A DNA stretch of 64,000 nucleotides, from the NCBI RefSeq assembly GCF_014268935.2, contig NZ_JABWRJ020000001.1, positions 806,001-870,000 on the forward strand, in the 5' to 3' direction. Below the pieces are notes generated by a model that was given only the letters and a program-made list of their open reading frames with translations, did not search any database and was not told the origin of the DNA. Made by a program: the position numbers and the translations under genes. How positions within the stretch are numbered: the first letter of the stretch is position 1; every line of letters begins with the position of its first letter. The stretch comes from Pseudomonas peradeniyensis. Its GTDB lineage: Bacteria > Pseudomonadota > Gammaproteobacteria > Pseudomonadales > Pseudomonadaceae. Shown one piece after another: positions 7,968-16,866 of the stretch.

Positions 7968-9470
7968 TCAATCGATGCGCGGATGCTGTTGCGCGAGGGT
8001 CTTGCGCCGGGCCTCGAGCTCGGCGATCTGCGCGTCGATGTCCTCGATCTTCTGCTCGATGTTGTCGTGGTGCTCCTGCAGCAGCTCGCGGGCTTCCTCG
8101 ATATCCGAGGCGGCCGGAGCGGCGCCGCGCAGCGGGCGGTTGGCGGTCTCCTTCATGGTCAGGCCGGTGAGCAGGCCGACCACGGCGATGACCATCAGGT
8201 AGTAGGCCGGCATGTACAGGTTGTCGGTGGTCTCCACCAGCCAGGCGGCCAGGGTCGGGGTGAGGCCGGCGATCAGCACCGAGATGTTGAAGGCGCTGGC
8301 CAGGGCGCTGTAGCGGATATGGGTGGGGAACATCGCCGGCAGGGTCGAGGCCATCACGCCGATAAAGAAGTTCAGCAGCACGGCGAGGATCAACAGGCCT
8401 GCGAAGATCACCGCCAGCTTGCCGCTGGTGATCAGCATGAACGCCGGGATCGCCAGCAGGAACAGGCCGACGCTGCCAATGATGATAAATGGCTTGCGCC
8501 CCCACTTGTCGCTGAGCAGGCCGATGATCGGCTGCACGAAGAGCATGCCGACCATGATCGCGATGATGATCAGCACGCCGTGGTCTTCGCTGTAGTGCAG
8601 GTTGTGCGAGAGGTAGCTGGGCATGTAGGTGAGCAGCATGTAGTAGGTGACGTTGGTGGCGATCACCACGCCGATGCAGGTCAAGAGGCTGCGCCAGTGC
8701 TGGGTGGCGACTTCCTTGAACGACACTTTCGGGCCGCTGGCCAGGCCTTCGCGGTCGCCTTGCTCGAGCTTGTCGACGTGTTGCTGGAACGCCGGGGTTT
8801 CTTCCAGGGCGTGGCGCAGGTACAGGCCGATCAGGCCCAGCGGCAGGGCCAGGAAGAACGGCAGGCGCCAGCCCCATTCGAGGAACTGTTCCTCGCCGAG
8901 CACCGTCGAGATCAGCACCACCACCCCGGCGCCGAGGACGAAGCCGGCGATCGAGCCGAAGTCCAGCCAGCTGCCGAGAAAGCCGCGCTTGCGGTCCGGG
9001 GCGTACTCGGCGACGAAGATCGACGCCCCGGTGTATTCGCCGCCCACCGAGAAGCCCTGGGCCATCTTCGCCAGCAACAGCAGGATCGGCGCCCAGATAC
9101 CGATGCTGGCGTAGGAGGGGATCAGGCCGATGGCGAAGGTGCTCAGCGACATGATCACGATGGTCGCGGCCAGCACCTTCTGCCGCCCGTAGCGGTCGCC
9201 CAGGGCGCCGAAGAACAGCCCGCCCAGCGGGCGGATCAGGAACGGCACGGAGAAGGTGGCCAGGGCCGCGATCATCTGCACGCCGGGGCTGGCGTTGGGG
9301 AAGAACACCTTGCCCAGGGCATAGGCGACGAAGCCGTAGACACCGAAGTCGAACCACTCCATGGCATTGCCCAGGGCGGCGGCGGTGATGGCCTTGCGCA
9401 TCTTGGCGTCGTCGACGATGGTGATGTCCTTCAAGCCGATGGGCTTGACGGGTTTCCTGCGTGATTTCAT
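7968..9470 (-). CDS. proP: Proline/glycine betaine:H+ symporter ProP
   Basis: A 500-residue MFS transporter with twelve predicted membrane segments, the same length as E. coli ProP. The GDRYGRQK motif between TM2 and TM3, the NAMEWFDFGVYGFVA opening and the SVGGEYTGASIFVAEY segment are typical of the metabolite:H+ symporter family. The C-terminal about 45 residues (EEARELLQEHHDNIEQKIEDIDAQIAELEARRKT region) form a heptad-patterned coiled coil, the feature that tunes osmotic activation of ProP. It is monocistronic, followed by about 150 bp before the iorA start on the same strand. Confidence 0.93.
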   Translation of the reverse strand: MKSRRKPVKPIGLKDITIVDDAKMRKAITAAALGNAMEWFDFGVYGFVAYALGKVFFPNASPGVQMIAALATFSVPFLIRPLGGLFFGALGDRYGRQKVLAATIVIMSLSTFAIGLIPSYASIGIWAPILLLLAKMAQGFSVGGEYTGASIFVAEYAPDRKRGFLGSWLDFGSIAGFVLGAGVVVLISTVLGEEQFLEWGWRLPFFLALPLGLIGLYLRHALEETPAFQQHVDKLEQGDREGLASGPKVSFKEVATQHWRSLLTCIGVVIATNVTYYMLLTYMPSYLSHNLHYSEDHGVLIIIAIMVGMLFVQPIIGLLSDKWGRKPFIIIGSVGLFLLAIPAFMLITSGKLAVIFAGLLILAVLLNFFIGVMASTLPAMFPTHIRYSALASAFNISVLIAGLTPTLAAWLVETTDNLYMPAYYLMVIAVVGLLTGLTMKETANRPLRGAAPAASDIEEARELLQEHHDNIEQKIEDIDAQIAELEARRKTLAQQHPRID

Positions 9471-9786
9471 GGGCCGTTGTCCTTGAAAGCTTGGGGCGTG
9501 GCCATGGTTTGGCCAGCCTTGTACCTAGGGTCAGATACGACGGCGCGCTAAATAATTCCCTGCTGGGTCATTTGCGTGGGGCCAGCCATGCGCGATTCGT
9601 GTAGGAGATTGCCCAGCCTTTCAGGCTACGCTGTCACGCAGGTAACAGAGTTCCAACGTGGGAGCGGGCTTGCCCCGCGATGCGGTGTTTGGCACCGGCT
9701 ACGCCGGTGATCGCGGGGCAAGCCCGCTCCCACGCTGCCCCAGTCAGATCAAAGAATTATGTTTTGTTCCATGAGAGCGGCGCTGG
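9471..9786. other. Intergenic stretch with REP pair and conserved tail
   Basis: The 316-bp gap upstream of proP holds no convincing ORF. Its first part presumably contains the proP promoter. The rest is an inverted REP pair (9657-9734) followed by a 37-base tail ending TTATGTTTTGTTCCA, which recurs at the same spacing after the REP at 49289. Confidence 0.7.
9657..9734. repeat. REP pair (inverted)
   Basis: GTGGGAGCGGGCTTGCCCCG begins at 9658 and its inverted partner ends with AAGCCCGCTCCCACG at 9734. The two are separated by a short GC hairpin, ACCGGCTACGCCGGT. Same family as the REP units at 2621, 22889, 36199, 42271 and 49289. Confidence 0.9.
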
Positions 9787-10245
9787 TCAGAGCGTGCGAG
9801 ACATCAACCAATGGCTATGCCCCCAGGCCTCGAACGGCTCCATGCGCGTCCAGCCGCGCTTGGCGTAGTACGCATCCTGGTCGTGGGTATGCAGGTAGAG
9901 CGTGGCAACTCCGTTGCTGCGGGCATGCTCGCAGACACCTTCGATGAGCTGCTCCGCCAGGCCTTGGCCACGCGCCTCTGGGGCGACGAACACGCAGGCC
10001 AGCCAGGGACCGAGGTCGCTGCGCCCGGGCAGGTCGTCGCTGGCCAGGGCGGCGCTGCCCAGCAGGTGGTCGCCGTCCAGGGCGACCAGGCATTGCCATT
10101 CACCGTTGTGCTGGCCTTCGGCGAACGCGTGTTGCCAGTCGGACAGCGGCACATCCGCGTACTCATAGTGGAACTGTTGGTGCAGCCACTGGGCGAGGGT
10201 GTCGCTGTGGGCCATGTGGTGTTTCAGCCAGTCCAGGCGGAGCAT
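9787..10245 (-). CDS. GNAT-family N-acetyltransferase
   Basis: A 152-residue protein with the GNAT fold. Motif A is visible as CVFVAPEARGQGLAEQLIEGV (R/QxxGxG/A-type acetyl-CoA loop), preceded by a strand VALDGDHLLGSAAL. The C-terminal segment ends YYAKRGWTRMEPFEAWG, typical of small-molecule acetyltransferases. The substrate is not predictable. It stands alone, convergent with a REP region and divergent from the lipoprotein gene at 10388. Confidence 0.88.
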   Translation of the reverse strand: MLRLDWLKHHMAHSDTLAQWLHQQFHYEYADVPLSDWQHAFAEGQHNGEWQCLVALDGDHLLGSAALASDDLPGRSDLGPWLACVFVAPEARGQGLAEQLIEGVCEHARSNGVATLYLHTHDQDAYYAKRGWTRMEPFEAWGHSHWLMSRTL

Positions 10246-10387
10246 GATGATGTCCTTTTCAGGGGCAGGAGGGGCGGACCTTTGCGCGAAGCATACACCG
10301 CGGTGGGTAAACGATGAGGGTGATGGCGTTTTGATTTTAAGGGCACGCAGCCGCTATCCTTGCGCCTGCATTCATCAAGGAAGAACC

Positions 10388-10963
10388 ATGCGTCTGTCGT
10401 CCCGCCTCAAATCGCTTGTAGCCCTGTCACTTGCCAGCCTGCTCGGAGCCTGCTCCAACTACCACTACAAGGAGTACCAGGGTGACTGGGCGCCTGAGAC
10501 GATGACGCCCTATGATCTGTCCGGCAACCAGGCCGACGCACCGGTCGTGTACTTCGCTACCGTCCGTTATCGCGCCCTGGGCGTGCCGTTCCATCGCCTG
10601 CTGCTGGCCACCCATGTCGATGACCAGTTGCTCGAAGGCGCCGGGCGCCGCTCGATTCTCGATATCGCGGGCAAGCAGGCGCTGCGGCTGACGCCGGGCA
10701 AGCACTCGTTGAGCTGGTGCTGGGCCTCGATGAACGCGCTGGGCACCGGTGGCGGCAAATGCGGCTTCACCGCGCGCGACGTCGAGTTCCGTGCAGGCAA
10801 GCGCTACATCGTCGACTTCGACACCGTCGATGCCATCAACGGCCCGCCCGGTCGAGAGACGATGACCATCACCATTACATCCGAGATTCGCGACCTCGAT
10901 ACCCGGGAGGTGGTCTACCCGCCCAAGGGCAGCGAAGCGTTGACCAAGAGCATGGGCGGTTGA
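10388..10963 (+). CDS. Lipoprotein of unknown function
   Basis: A 191-residue protein starting MRLSSRLKSL with a lipoprotein signal whose lipobox is LLGAC (Cys21 or so). The ATG at 10388 has GGAAG upstream; the open frame extends further but without a ribosome site. The mature part is beta-rich and contains LTPGKHSLSWCWAS, a phrase seen in small Gram-negative lipoproteins with a PEGA- or DUF2846-like fold. The sorting position after Cys is Ser, so an outer-membrane location is likely. No neighbour suggests a function. Confidence 0.78.
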   Translation: MRLSSRLKSLVALSLASLLGACSNYHYKEYQGDWAPETMTPYDLSGNQADAPVVYFATVRYRALGVPFHRLLLATHVDDQLLEGAGRRSILDIAGKQALRLTPGKHSLSWCWASMNALGTGGGKCGFTARDVEFRAGKRYIVDFDTVDAINGPPGRETMTITITSEIRDLDTREVVYPPKGSEALTKSMGG

Positions 10964-10987
10964 TCGACCCACCCCGCGCAAGCTGGC

Positions 10988-12709
10988 TCAGCGCGTGTAG
11001 ATGCGTTTTCCGGCAAACCAGGTCTGCAGCACCTGGGTGTCGCGCAGCGCCTGGGGTGCGACGCTGAAGACATCGCGGTCGAGCACGATCATGTCGGCCT
11101 GCTTGCCGGCCTTGAGCGAACCGATCTGCCGTTCCAGGCGCATGGCCCGGGCGGCGTTGAGGGTATAGGCCTGGAACATCGTCTCGCGGTCAAGGGCCTC
11201 GGCGGCGTTGAGCACGCCCTTGGGGCCGGCGCGGCTGATGGCCTGGTAGATGGCCTGCCAGGGATCGGGGGTGCTGATCGGCCAGTCGCTGGCGCCGGCG
11301 ATGGTGGCGCCATGGGCAAGCAGCGAGTGCGCCGGGAAGGTGTGCAGGAAGGCCATGGCATCGACGTAGGGTTTGACCAGCTCCAGATTGGCCTCGTCGG
11401 CGCTGGCCCAGTACAACTGCATCGAGGCGATCACGTCCAGCTGCTTGAAGCGTGCGTACTCCTTCGGGTTGACCATCTGCAGGTGGGTGATCGAGTGCGC
11501 GATGCCGCTGGCGCGATCACGGCGGGCCTGGGCCACGCCGTCGAGCGCCGCGCGCACGGCGCGGTCGCCGATGGCGTGCACATGCACCAGCCAGCCACGG
11601 GCGTCGGCGGCGCTCACCAGCTCGCCGAAGTGCGCCGGGTCCAGCAGCAGTTCGCCGTGCTGCCCCGAGTTGCGGTAAGGCTCGAGCATCGCCGCGCTCT
11701 GCGCCGGCATCTCGGCAACGCCATCGGCGAATACCTTGATGCCGGGCAGGGTGAGGTTGGGTACGCCGAGGAACTGCCGGCGCACCTTGTCCAGCTCATC
11801 CAGGTCGGCCGGACGGGCTTTGGAATCGGCCATCAGCAGCGCGGCCACATGGGCGGTCAGTTCGCCGCGCAGGGCGAGGTCCCTGTACACCGGCAGCACG
11901 CCGAGCGAATCGTTGTGTACCTCGGCACCGGGCAGCTCGTTGGCCAGTGGGTCCATCCAGCCGGTGACGCCCAGGCGCCGATAGTGCGCCAGGGCCTGGC
12001 GCCCGGCGCTCATCAGGGTGTCATGGGTCAGTGCCGGCAGCAGGTCGGTGACTGGGTACAGCCCGGCATCGACGAGAAAGCCGTTCGGCGTGCCGTCCGG
12101 GTGCTGGCCGATGGTGTTGCGGGCCACGGCTGGCAGGGCGGCGATCTTTGCCGCATCGATGCCGGCACGGGCGAGCATGGCGCGGTTGGCCCAGCCGGTG
12201 TGCATGTCGTTGGCGGCGAACAGGATCGGTTGGTCGGCCCACTCGCCCTGGTTGAAGCGCTGCTCGAGTGCGGCCAGGTCGTCCCAGTAGGTCGGTGGCA
12301 AGCCGCCGACGCTGAGGAACTCGCCGCGCCGTGCCTTGCCGTCGTCACGCCACTGGCGCAGGCGCTGTTCCAGCGCGTCGAGGGGGATCTGTACACCGGC
12401 CAGGTCGGCCAGTTCCAGCTGCAGGCCACCCTTGATGGCATGGGAATGAGAGTCGAGCAGGCCGGGCATCAGCACCTTGCCGCCCAGGTCGATGGTCCGC
12501 GTGCCATCGACCTTCAGGCGCAGCAAGGCTTGGTCGGAGCCCACCGCGACGATCTTCTCGCCCTCCACCGCCACGGCTTGCTGCAGTGGCTGGCCCGGCT
12601 CGGCGGTGTAGACCTTGGCGTTGTGCAGGATCAGGTCGACGGCGGCGAAGCCGGGCAGGGCGGCGCAGGCCAGGCCGGCGCCAAGCGCGATCTTCAGGAA
12701 CTGCTTCAT
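10988..12709 (-). CDS. Exported amidohydrolase, YtcJ-like
   Basis: A 573-residue protein of the amidohydrolase superfamily (amidohydrolase 3/YtcJ group). A Sec signal is at residues 1-22 (ending PGFAA). The N-terminal composite beta domain is followed by LMPGLLDSHSHAIKGG, which carries the HxH metal motif. HVHAIGDRAVR (a His of the metal site) and GASDWPIS (the late Asp) complete it. C-terminal LKAGKQADMIVLDRD is the usual closing strand. Substrates of this group are mostly unknown amides or cyclic imides. It is divergent from the LysR gene at 12895, which may control it. Confidence 0.88.
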   Translation of the reverse strand: MKQFLKIALGAGLACAALPGFAAVDLILHNAKVYTAEPGQPLQQAVAVEGEKIVAVGSDQALLRLKVDGTRTIDLGGKVLMPGLLDSHSHAIKGGLQLELADLAGVQIPLDALEQRLRQWRDDGKARRGEFLSVGGLPPTYWDDLAALEQRFNQGEWADQPILFAANDMHTGWANRAMLARAGIDAAKIAALPAVARNTIGQHPDGTPNGFLVDAGLYPVTDLLPALTHDTLMSAGRQALAHYRRLGVTGWMDPLANELPGAEVHNDSLGVLPVYRDLALRGELTAHVAALLMADSKARPADLDELDKVRRQFLGVPNLTLPGIKVFADGVAEMPAQSAAMLEPYRNSGQHGELLLDPAHFGELVSAADARGWLVHVHAIGDRAVRAALDGVAQARRDRASGIAHSITHLQMVNPKEYARFKQLDVIASMQLYWASADEANLELVKPYVDAMAFLHTFPAHSLLAHGATIAGASDWPISTPDPWQAIYQAISRAGPKGVLNAAEALDRETMFQAYTLNAARAMRLERQIGSLKAGKQADMIVLDRDVFSVAPQALRDTQVLQTWFAGKRIYTR

Positions 12710-12894
12710 GCGATGCCTCGTGCTTGATGGGGAGGCGGCAGGCTAGCCAAGTGGGGAGGGCGTTTAAACGGCACGGCAGGCACAACTTTATTCGCGTTCT
12801 GGAAAGAGTGCTTGCTGTTCCCCGTCGATTGCCGCCTGCGCAAGAATCCATGGATACTCCACGGCGCCCCACGTGTGCCAACCAGGAAGCAACC

Positions 12895-13812
12895 ATGGAC
12901 AAAATGACGGCCCTGACCATCTTCGTTGCCGCCGCCGAGCACGGCAGCTTCAGCCGTGCCGCCGAGCAGCTGGGCAAGACGCCGTCGGCCATCACCAAGG
13001 CCGTCGCCCACCTGGAAGCCGAGCTGGGGGTGCGCCTGTTCGAGCGCACCACCCGGCGCATGGCGCTGACCGAAGCCGGCACCCTCTACCTGGAGGGCGC
13101 GCGCCAGGCCTTGATGCACCTGCAGCGGGTCACCGAGGAAGTGGAGCAGTTGCAGCATGAACTGCGTGGCACCTTGCGCATCACCGCACCACCGTCGTTC
13201 GGCCCGGCCTTTCTCAACCAGGTGTGCTGCCGCTTCATGCGCGAGCACCCGCAGGTGCGCCTGGAGGTGAACCTCAACGATGCCAACGAGGACCTGATCG
13301 ACGGCGGCTACGACCTGTCGCTGCGCGACGGTCCCACCGACCAGCCCGAGCTGATCGCCCAGCCGCTGATCGAGAACCGCGTGATCCTGTGCGCCAGTCC
13401 CGACTACCTGGCCCGACGCGGCGAGGTCATTACCCTGGACAATTACGCCCAGCACGACTGGCTGCTGCTGCGCCACCCGCTGCTCAACCGCAGCTTCTGG
13501 TGGATCGAGCACGAGGGCCAGACCCAGCGCGTGCGCCAGCCGACGGCCAGGCTGGTCAGCGACAGTTTCGATTTCCTGCTGGCCTGCCTGCTCGATGGCC
13601 AGGGACTGCAGTTCATCCCCACCTGGTGCGCAGCACCTTACCTGGCCAGCGGGCAACTGCTGGAGGTGATGCCTGATTACTGGCGGGCGCTGAGCGCGTT
13701 CGGCCCCTGGGTGCATGTGCTGTACCTGCCGCATCGGCGCAATACGCGCAAGGTGCAGGCATTCATCGCCCTGTTGCATGAGCATTTGCGCGGGCAGGGC
13801 CTGCGCGCCTGA
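12895..13812 (+). CDS. LysR-family transcriptional regulator
   Basis: A 305-residue LysR-type regulator. The winged HTH is at residues 5-64 (FVAAAEHGSFSRAAEQLGKTPSAITKAVAHLE) and the effector-binding domain at about 90-300. It belongs to the group that begins MDKMTALTIFVAAAE. The ATG at 12895 was chosen over a long upstream frame that crosses the divergent promoter. The 185-bp intergenic region with the amidohydrolase gene is the natural place for its operator. The downstream amidase/MFS pair could also be a target. Confidence 0.92.
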   Translation: MDKMTALTIFVAAAEHGSFSRAAEQLGKTPSAITKAVAHLEAELGVRLFERTTRRMALTEAGTLYLEGARQALMHLQRVTEEVEQLQHELRGTLRITAPPSFGPAFLNQVCCRFMREHPQVRLEVNLNDANEDLIDGGYDLSLRDGPTDQPELIAQPLIENRVILCASPDYLARRGEVITLDNYAQHDWLLLRHPLLNRSFWWIEHEGQTQRVRQPTARLVSDSFDFLLACLLDGQGLQFIPTWCAAPYLASGQLLEVMPDYWRALSAFGPWVHVLYLPHRRNTRKVQAFIALLHEHLRGQGLRA

Positions 13813-13912
13813 GTTTTTCCTGGTGGGCACAAAAGTTGTGCGGGGCCTGGCGATGATCGGGGCGCGGTCTCGCCGCTAGGCTTGCCGCTTGCGTCCTATC
13901 AGGAAAGCCGTC

Positions 13913-14983
13913 GTGAAGATCCATACCTGCGTCACCGATACCCTCGATCCCCATGCCCGCGGCCGTCAGGTCGGCGAGCGCTTTGCCGGGCAGATCGGCG
14001 AGACCACCCAGCTGTACCTGGACTTCTTTCCCCGTGTCGGCGTGACGCTGGGCGAAGCGCAGCGCATCGGCGAGAACAGCCTGGCCGCCCTCGAGGCCTG
14101 GAGCCCGGACCTGGCGGCGGAAATCGCTGGCCTGGCCGGTGGCAGCGGCCTGCCGTTGTGGCAGTTGGCGAGCCTGAATGCCCGCACCGAGGTGCTGGCG
14201 GCACGCACCCGCCACAGCGAATGCTCCACCACCGTGCACGCCTCCCGTGGCCTGCGTGCGCCGCAGACCCTGCAGACCTGGGACTGGCACGACAGCCTGT
14301 GCCCCCATGGCCTGATGCTGGCCCTGCGTAGCCGCCAGGGCCTGGCGGTCAAGCTGTTCTGCGAGTTCGGCATGCTGGCCAAGCTGGGGGTCAACAGCGC
14401 GGGCCTGGGCCTGCACTTCAACATCCTCCACCACCGCAGCGACAACACCACTGGCGGCGTGCCGGTGCATGCCATCGCCCGACGGCTGCTGGAGGAGGCA
14501 CGCAGTGTCGACGAGGCCATCGAACTGGCCCGTTCGGCGCGGGTCAGCGCCTCCACCGTGCTTACTGTGTTCTCCCGCGAGGACCGCAGCCCACGTGCGG
14601 TGAGCATCGAGCTGAGTCCCGAGCGCACGGCGCTGGTGCTGCCCCGCGAGGATGGCTGGCTGTTGCACACCAACCACTTCCTCGACCCGCAGCTCAGCGC
14701 CGGTGAGCAGGTCGCCGACCGGGCCGAGACCGAGGGTCGGCTGGCCCATCTGCAACAGGTGGTCGGTCAGATGACCAGCGCCGACCCGCGAGCCCGCGCT
14801 GAGGCCATGTGCGGTGCCGCGGGCGATGCCGCGCCGATCTGCTTCCATCCGGACCTGGCGCTGCCCGACACCGAGCGCTGGGAGACCCTGCTCAGTGTGG
14901 CCATCGACACCGAGCACGGTCATCTCGACTACGTGGCCGGCACCCCGCTGCAACTGGCCAAGGCTGGCTGCCAACGCTTCTGA
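13913..14983 (+). CDS. C45-family acyltransferase/amidase (isopenicillin N acyltransferase-like)
   Basis: A 356-residue protein of the acyl-CoA:6-aminopenicillanate acyltransferase family, an Ntn-hydrolase group that self-cleaves before a Cys to expose an N-terminal nucleophile. The likely site is the Cys in HSECSTTVHAS (about residue 103). LQTWDWHDS and VNSAGLGLHFNIL are further family motifs. It starts at GTG 13913 with AGGAAAG six bases upstream. It is followed 28 bases later by an MFS gene, so the pair may import and hydrolyse an amide or peptide-like compound. The actual substrate is unknown. Confidence 0.85.
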   Translation: MKIHTCVTDTLDPHARGRQVGERFAGQIGETTQLYLDFFPRVGVTLGEAQRIGENSLAALEAWSPDLAAEIAGLAGGSGLPLWQLASLNARTEVLAARTRHSECSTTVHASRGLRAPQTLQTWDWHDSLCPHGLMLALRSRQGLAVKLFCEFGMLAKLGVNSAGLGLHFNILHHRSDNTTGGVPVHAIARRLLEEARSVDEAIELARSARVSASTVLTVFSREDRSPRAVSIELSPERTALVLPREDGWLLHTNHFLDPQLSAGEQVADRAETEGRLAHLQQVVGQMTSADPRARAEAMCGAAGDAAPICFHPDLALPDTERWETLLSVAIDTEHGHLDYVAGTPLQLAKAGCQRF

Positions 14984-15011
14984 GCCCATCCGCATCACGA
15001 GAACAACAACA

Positions 15012-16337
15012 ATGCATGCACAACCTTCCCGCTCCGCCTTGCGCACCTTCTGCGTCTCCGGCCTGGGCACGGCCCTCGAGTTCTATGATTTCATCATCTA
15101 TGGCACCGCCGCCGCGCTGGTGTTTCCCCAGGTGTTCTTCCCTGGGCTGGACCACCTGACCGCCACCCTTGTGGCGTTCAGTGCCTTCGGCGCGGGGTTC
15201 CTCGCCCGGCCCTTGGGCGGCCTGGTGTTCGGCCATTTCGGCGACCGCGTCGGTCGGCAGAAGGTGCTGGTCACCACCTTGCTGCTGATGGGGCTGAGCA
15301 CCTTCCTCATCGGTTGCCTGCCGGGGCACGCCAGTCTTGGCGTGGCTGCGCCGGTCCTGCTGGTGCTGTTGCGCCTTGTCCAGGGCTTTGCCGCCGGGGG
15401 CGAGTGGGGCGGCGCCGCGCTGTTCGGCATCGAGTCGGCGCCGCCTGGCCGGCGCGGCCTGTGGGGCAGTTTCACCAGCATGGGCATCGGCGTGGGCGGC
15501 ATTCTCGGTGCGGCGGTATTCGCCCTGGTCAGCGCCGCGTTCGATGACAACCTGGTGGACTTCGCCTGGCGGATCCCGTTCTGGCTGGGAGGCACCCTGG
15601 TGCTGATCGGCCTGTATGCACGGCTGAAGACGCCGCTGGCCGCATCCACCGTCAAACCCATGCGGGCGCCCCTGGCGCAAGCCCTGCGGCAACGGCCACG
15701 GCAATTGCTGTTGTGCACCGGTATCGCCTTCGGTTACTGCACCATCGCCTATATCGGCAGCACGTTCTTCCTGACCTACGCCACCCAGGCGGGGTACGGC
15801 AGCACCGAGGCCCTGATGTTCGACCTGACCCTGTCGGTGGCCATCGTGCTGTCGGCACCGCTGTTCGGGCACCTGTCGGACCGCCTGGGGCGGCGTGTGG
15901 TGATGGTGTTCGGGGCGCTGGTCATGGCGCTGGGCCTGTTCGCCTTTTTTGCCCTGGTGGACATGCACCACTTCGGTATCGCCCTGGTCGCCTACAGCCT
16001 GGTCGGTGCACTGATGGGCGCCACACAGGGGCCGATCCCGGCGTTCCTGGGCGAACAGTTTCCCCGGGAAATGCGCTACTCGGGCATTTCCGCCAGCTAC
16101 CAGGTCGGCGCGGCGCTGGGGGGCGGGACGGCGTCGAGCATTGCCACGGCGATCCTGATTCTCAACGGGCATGATCCGCTGGGCGTCGCGTTGTACGGGG
16201 CGGCGGCGCTGGCGCTGGTGGCGCTGTGTTCGTTGGGTTTGCAGGAGACGGCGCGGCTGAGCATGGTGCAGATCGATGGGCTGGGCGAGGGGAATGAAGA
16301 GGAGGGACTATTGCGCGGTTCGGCGCTGGAGCGGTGA
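15012..16337 (+). CDS. MFS transporter, metabolite:H+ symporter family
   Basis: A 441-residue, twelve-segment MFS carrier. LGTALEFYDFIIYGTAAAL at the N-terminus, HFGDRVGRQKVL between TM2 and TM3, and QGFAAGGEWGGAALFGIE are the signatures of the MHS group (relatives of ProP, ShiA and KgtP). The ATG at 15012 follows an AGAACAAC stretch without a strong ribosome site, so translation may depend on the preceding C45 gene. Substrate unknown; co-transcription suggests it serves the C45 amidase. Confidence 0.9.
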   Translation: MHAQPSRSALRTFCVSGLGTALEFYDFIIYGTAAALVFPQVFFPGLDHLTATLVAFSAFGAGFLARPLGGLVFGHFGDRVGRQKVLVTTLLLMGLSTFLIGCLPGHASLGVAAPVLLVLLRLVQGFAAGGEWGGAALFGIESAPPGRRGLWGSFTSMGIGVGGILGAAVFALVSAAFDDNLVDFAWRIPFWLGGTLVLIGLYARLKTPLAASTVKPMRAPLAQALRQRPRQLLLCTGIAFGYCTIAYIGSTFFLTYATQAGYGSTEALMFDLTLSVAIVLSAPLFGHLSDRLGRRVVMVFGALVMALGLFAFFALVDMHHFGIALVAYSLVGALMGATQGPIPAFLGEQFPREMRYSGISASYQVGAALGGGTASSIATAILILNGHDPLGVALYGAAALALVALCSLGLQETARLSMVQIDGLGEGNEEEGLLRGSALER

Positions 16338-16866
16338 CGGTCAAGTGCTGAATCACGCTGTTCTCGAGATCGAGTGCCGCCTGTGCGGAACTCGATCTTG
16401 TTTGCGTTGCAATGCGCCCTCCGACGACCACGGAAAATCCAATGTTTAGAACACAACGCACTCCGCTATATAGCTCGGTTGTTGCGTGATTTTTAATCAG
16501 TTCATGTTTTGCTCAATCTGCCCGAAAATTAGAAATTTGAACCAGCAGATCGTGTACGACTAAAGTCAGGTGTCTCCCACTCGTGTCTACAAGTACTGTG
16601 GGGCCAGACAGTCATCAAGTTCGATTGTTGGACAATTTGGTTTCGTCAACCCCTATACCCGCTTTGCCACGGGCTATCCAGTGACCCTGCGGTCATGCCA
16701 AGAGTCATGTGGTAATTAGCAGTCGTTAACTTTTCCGCGAGCGTTCCAACGAATAACGCTCAACTTTCTAAAGTTATTGCATGTGTGCCGATACCCTCGG
16801 TAACCGTGCCGGGAAGTTCCAAGTGCTGCGATTCTCGCTGTGCCTTTGCCTGCGAATGGGTGTTGT
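16338..16866. other. Long AT-rich intergenic region before tpsB
   Basis: A 529-bp non-coding stretch with clearly lower GC content than the surroundings. Its first 60 bases hold a 15-bp hairpin (16366-16399). The remainder must carry the promoter of the two-partner secretion pair. I see no Fur box, no sigma-54 site and no credible small ORF. The low GC content is compatible with silencing by H-NS-like (MvaT) proteins, but that is a guess. Confidence 0.6.
16366..16399 (+). terminator. Intergenic hairpin, terminator-like, copy 1
   Basis: GAGATCGAGTGCCGC - CTGT - GCGGAACTCGATCTT is a 15-bp stem with two imperfect pairs. It lies 28 bases after the MFS stop codon. A nearly identical but perfect hairpin occurs at 26256-26289, again just after a stop codon, so this is a repeated terminator-like element rather than a random palindrome. 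Confidence 0.6.
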
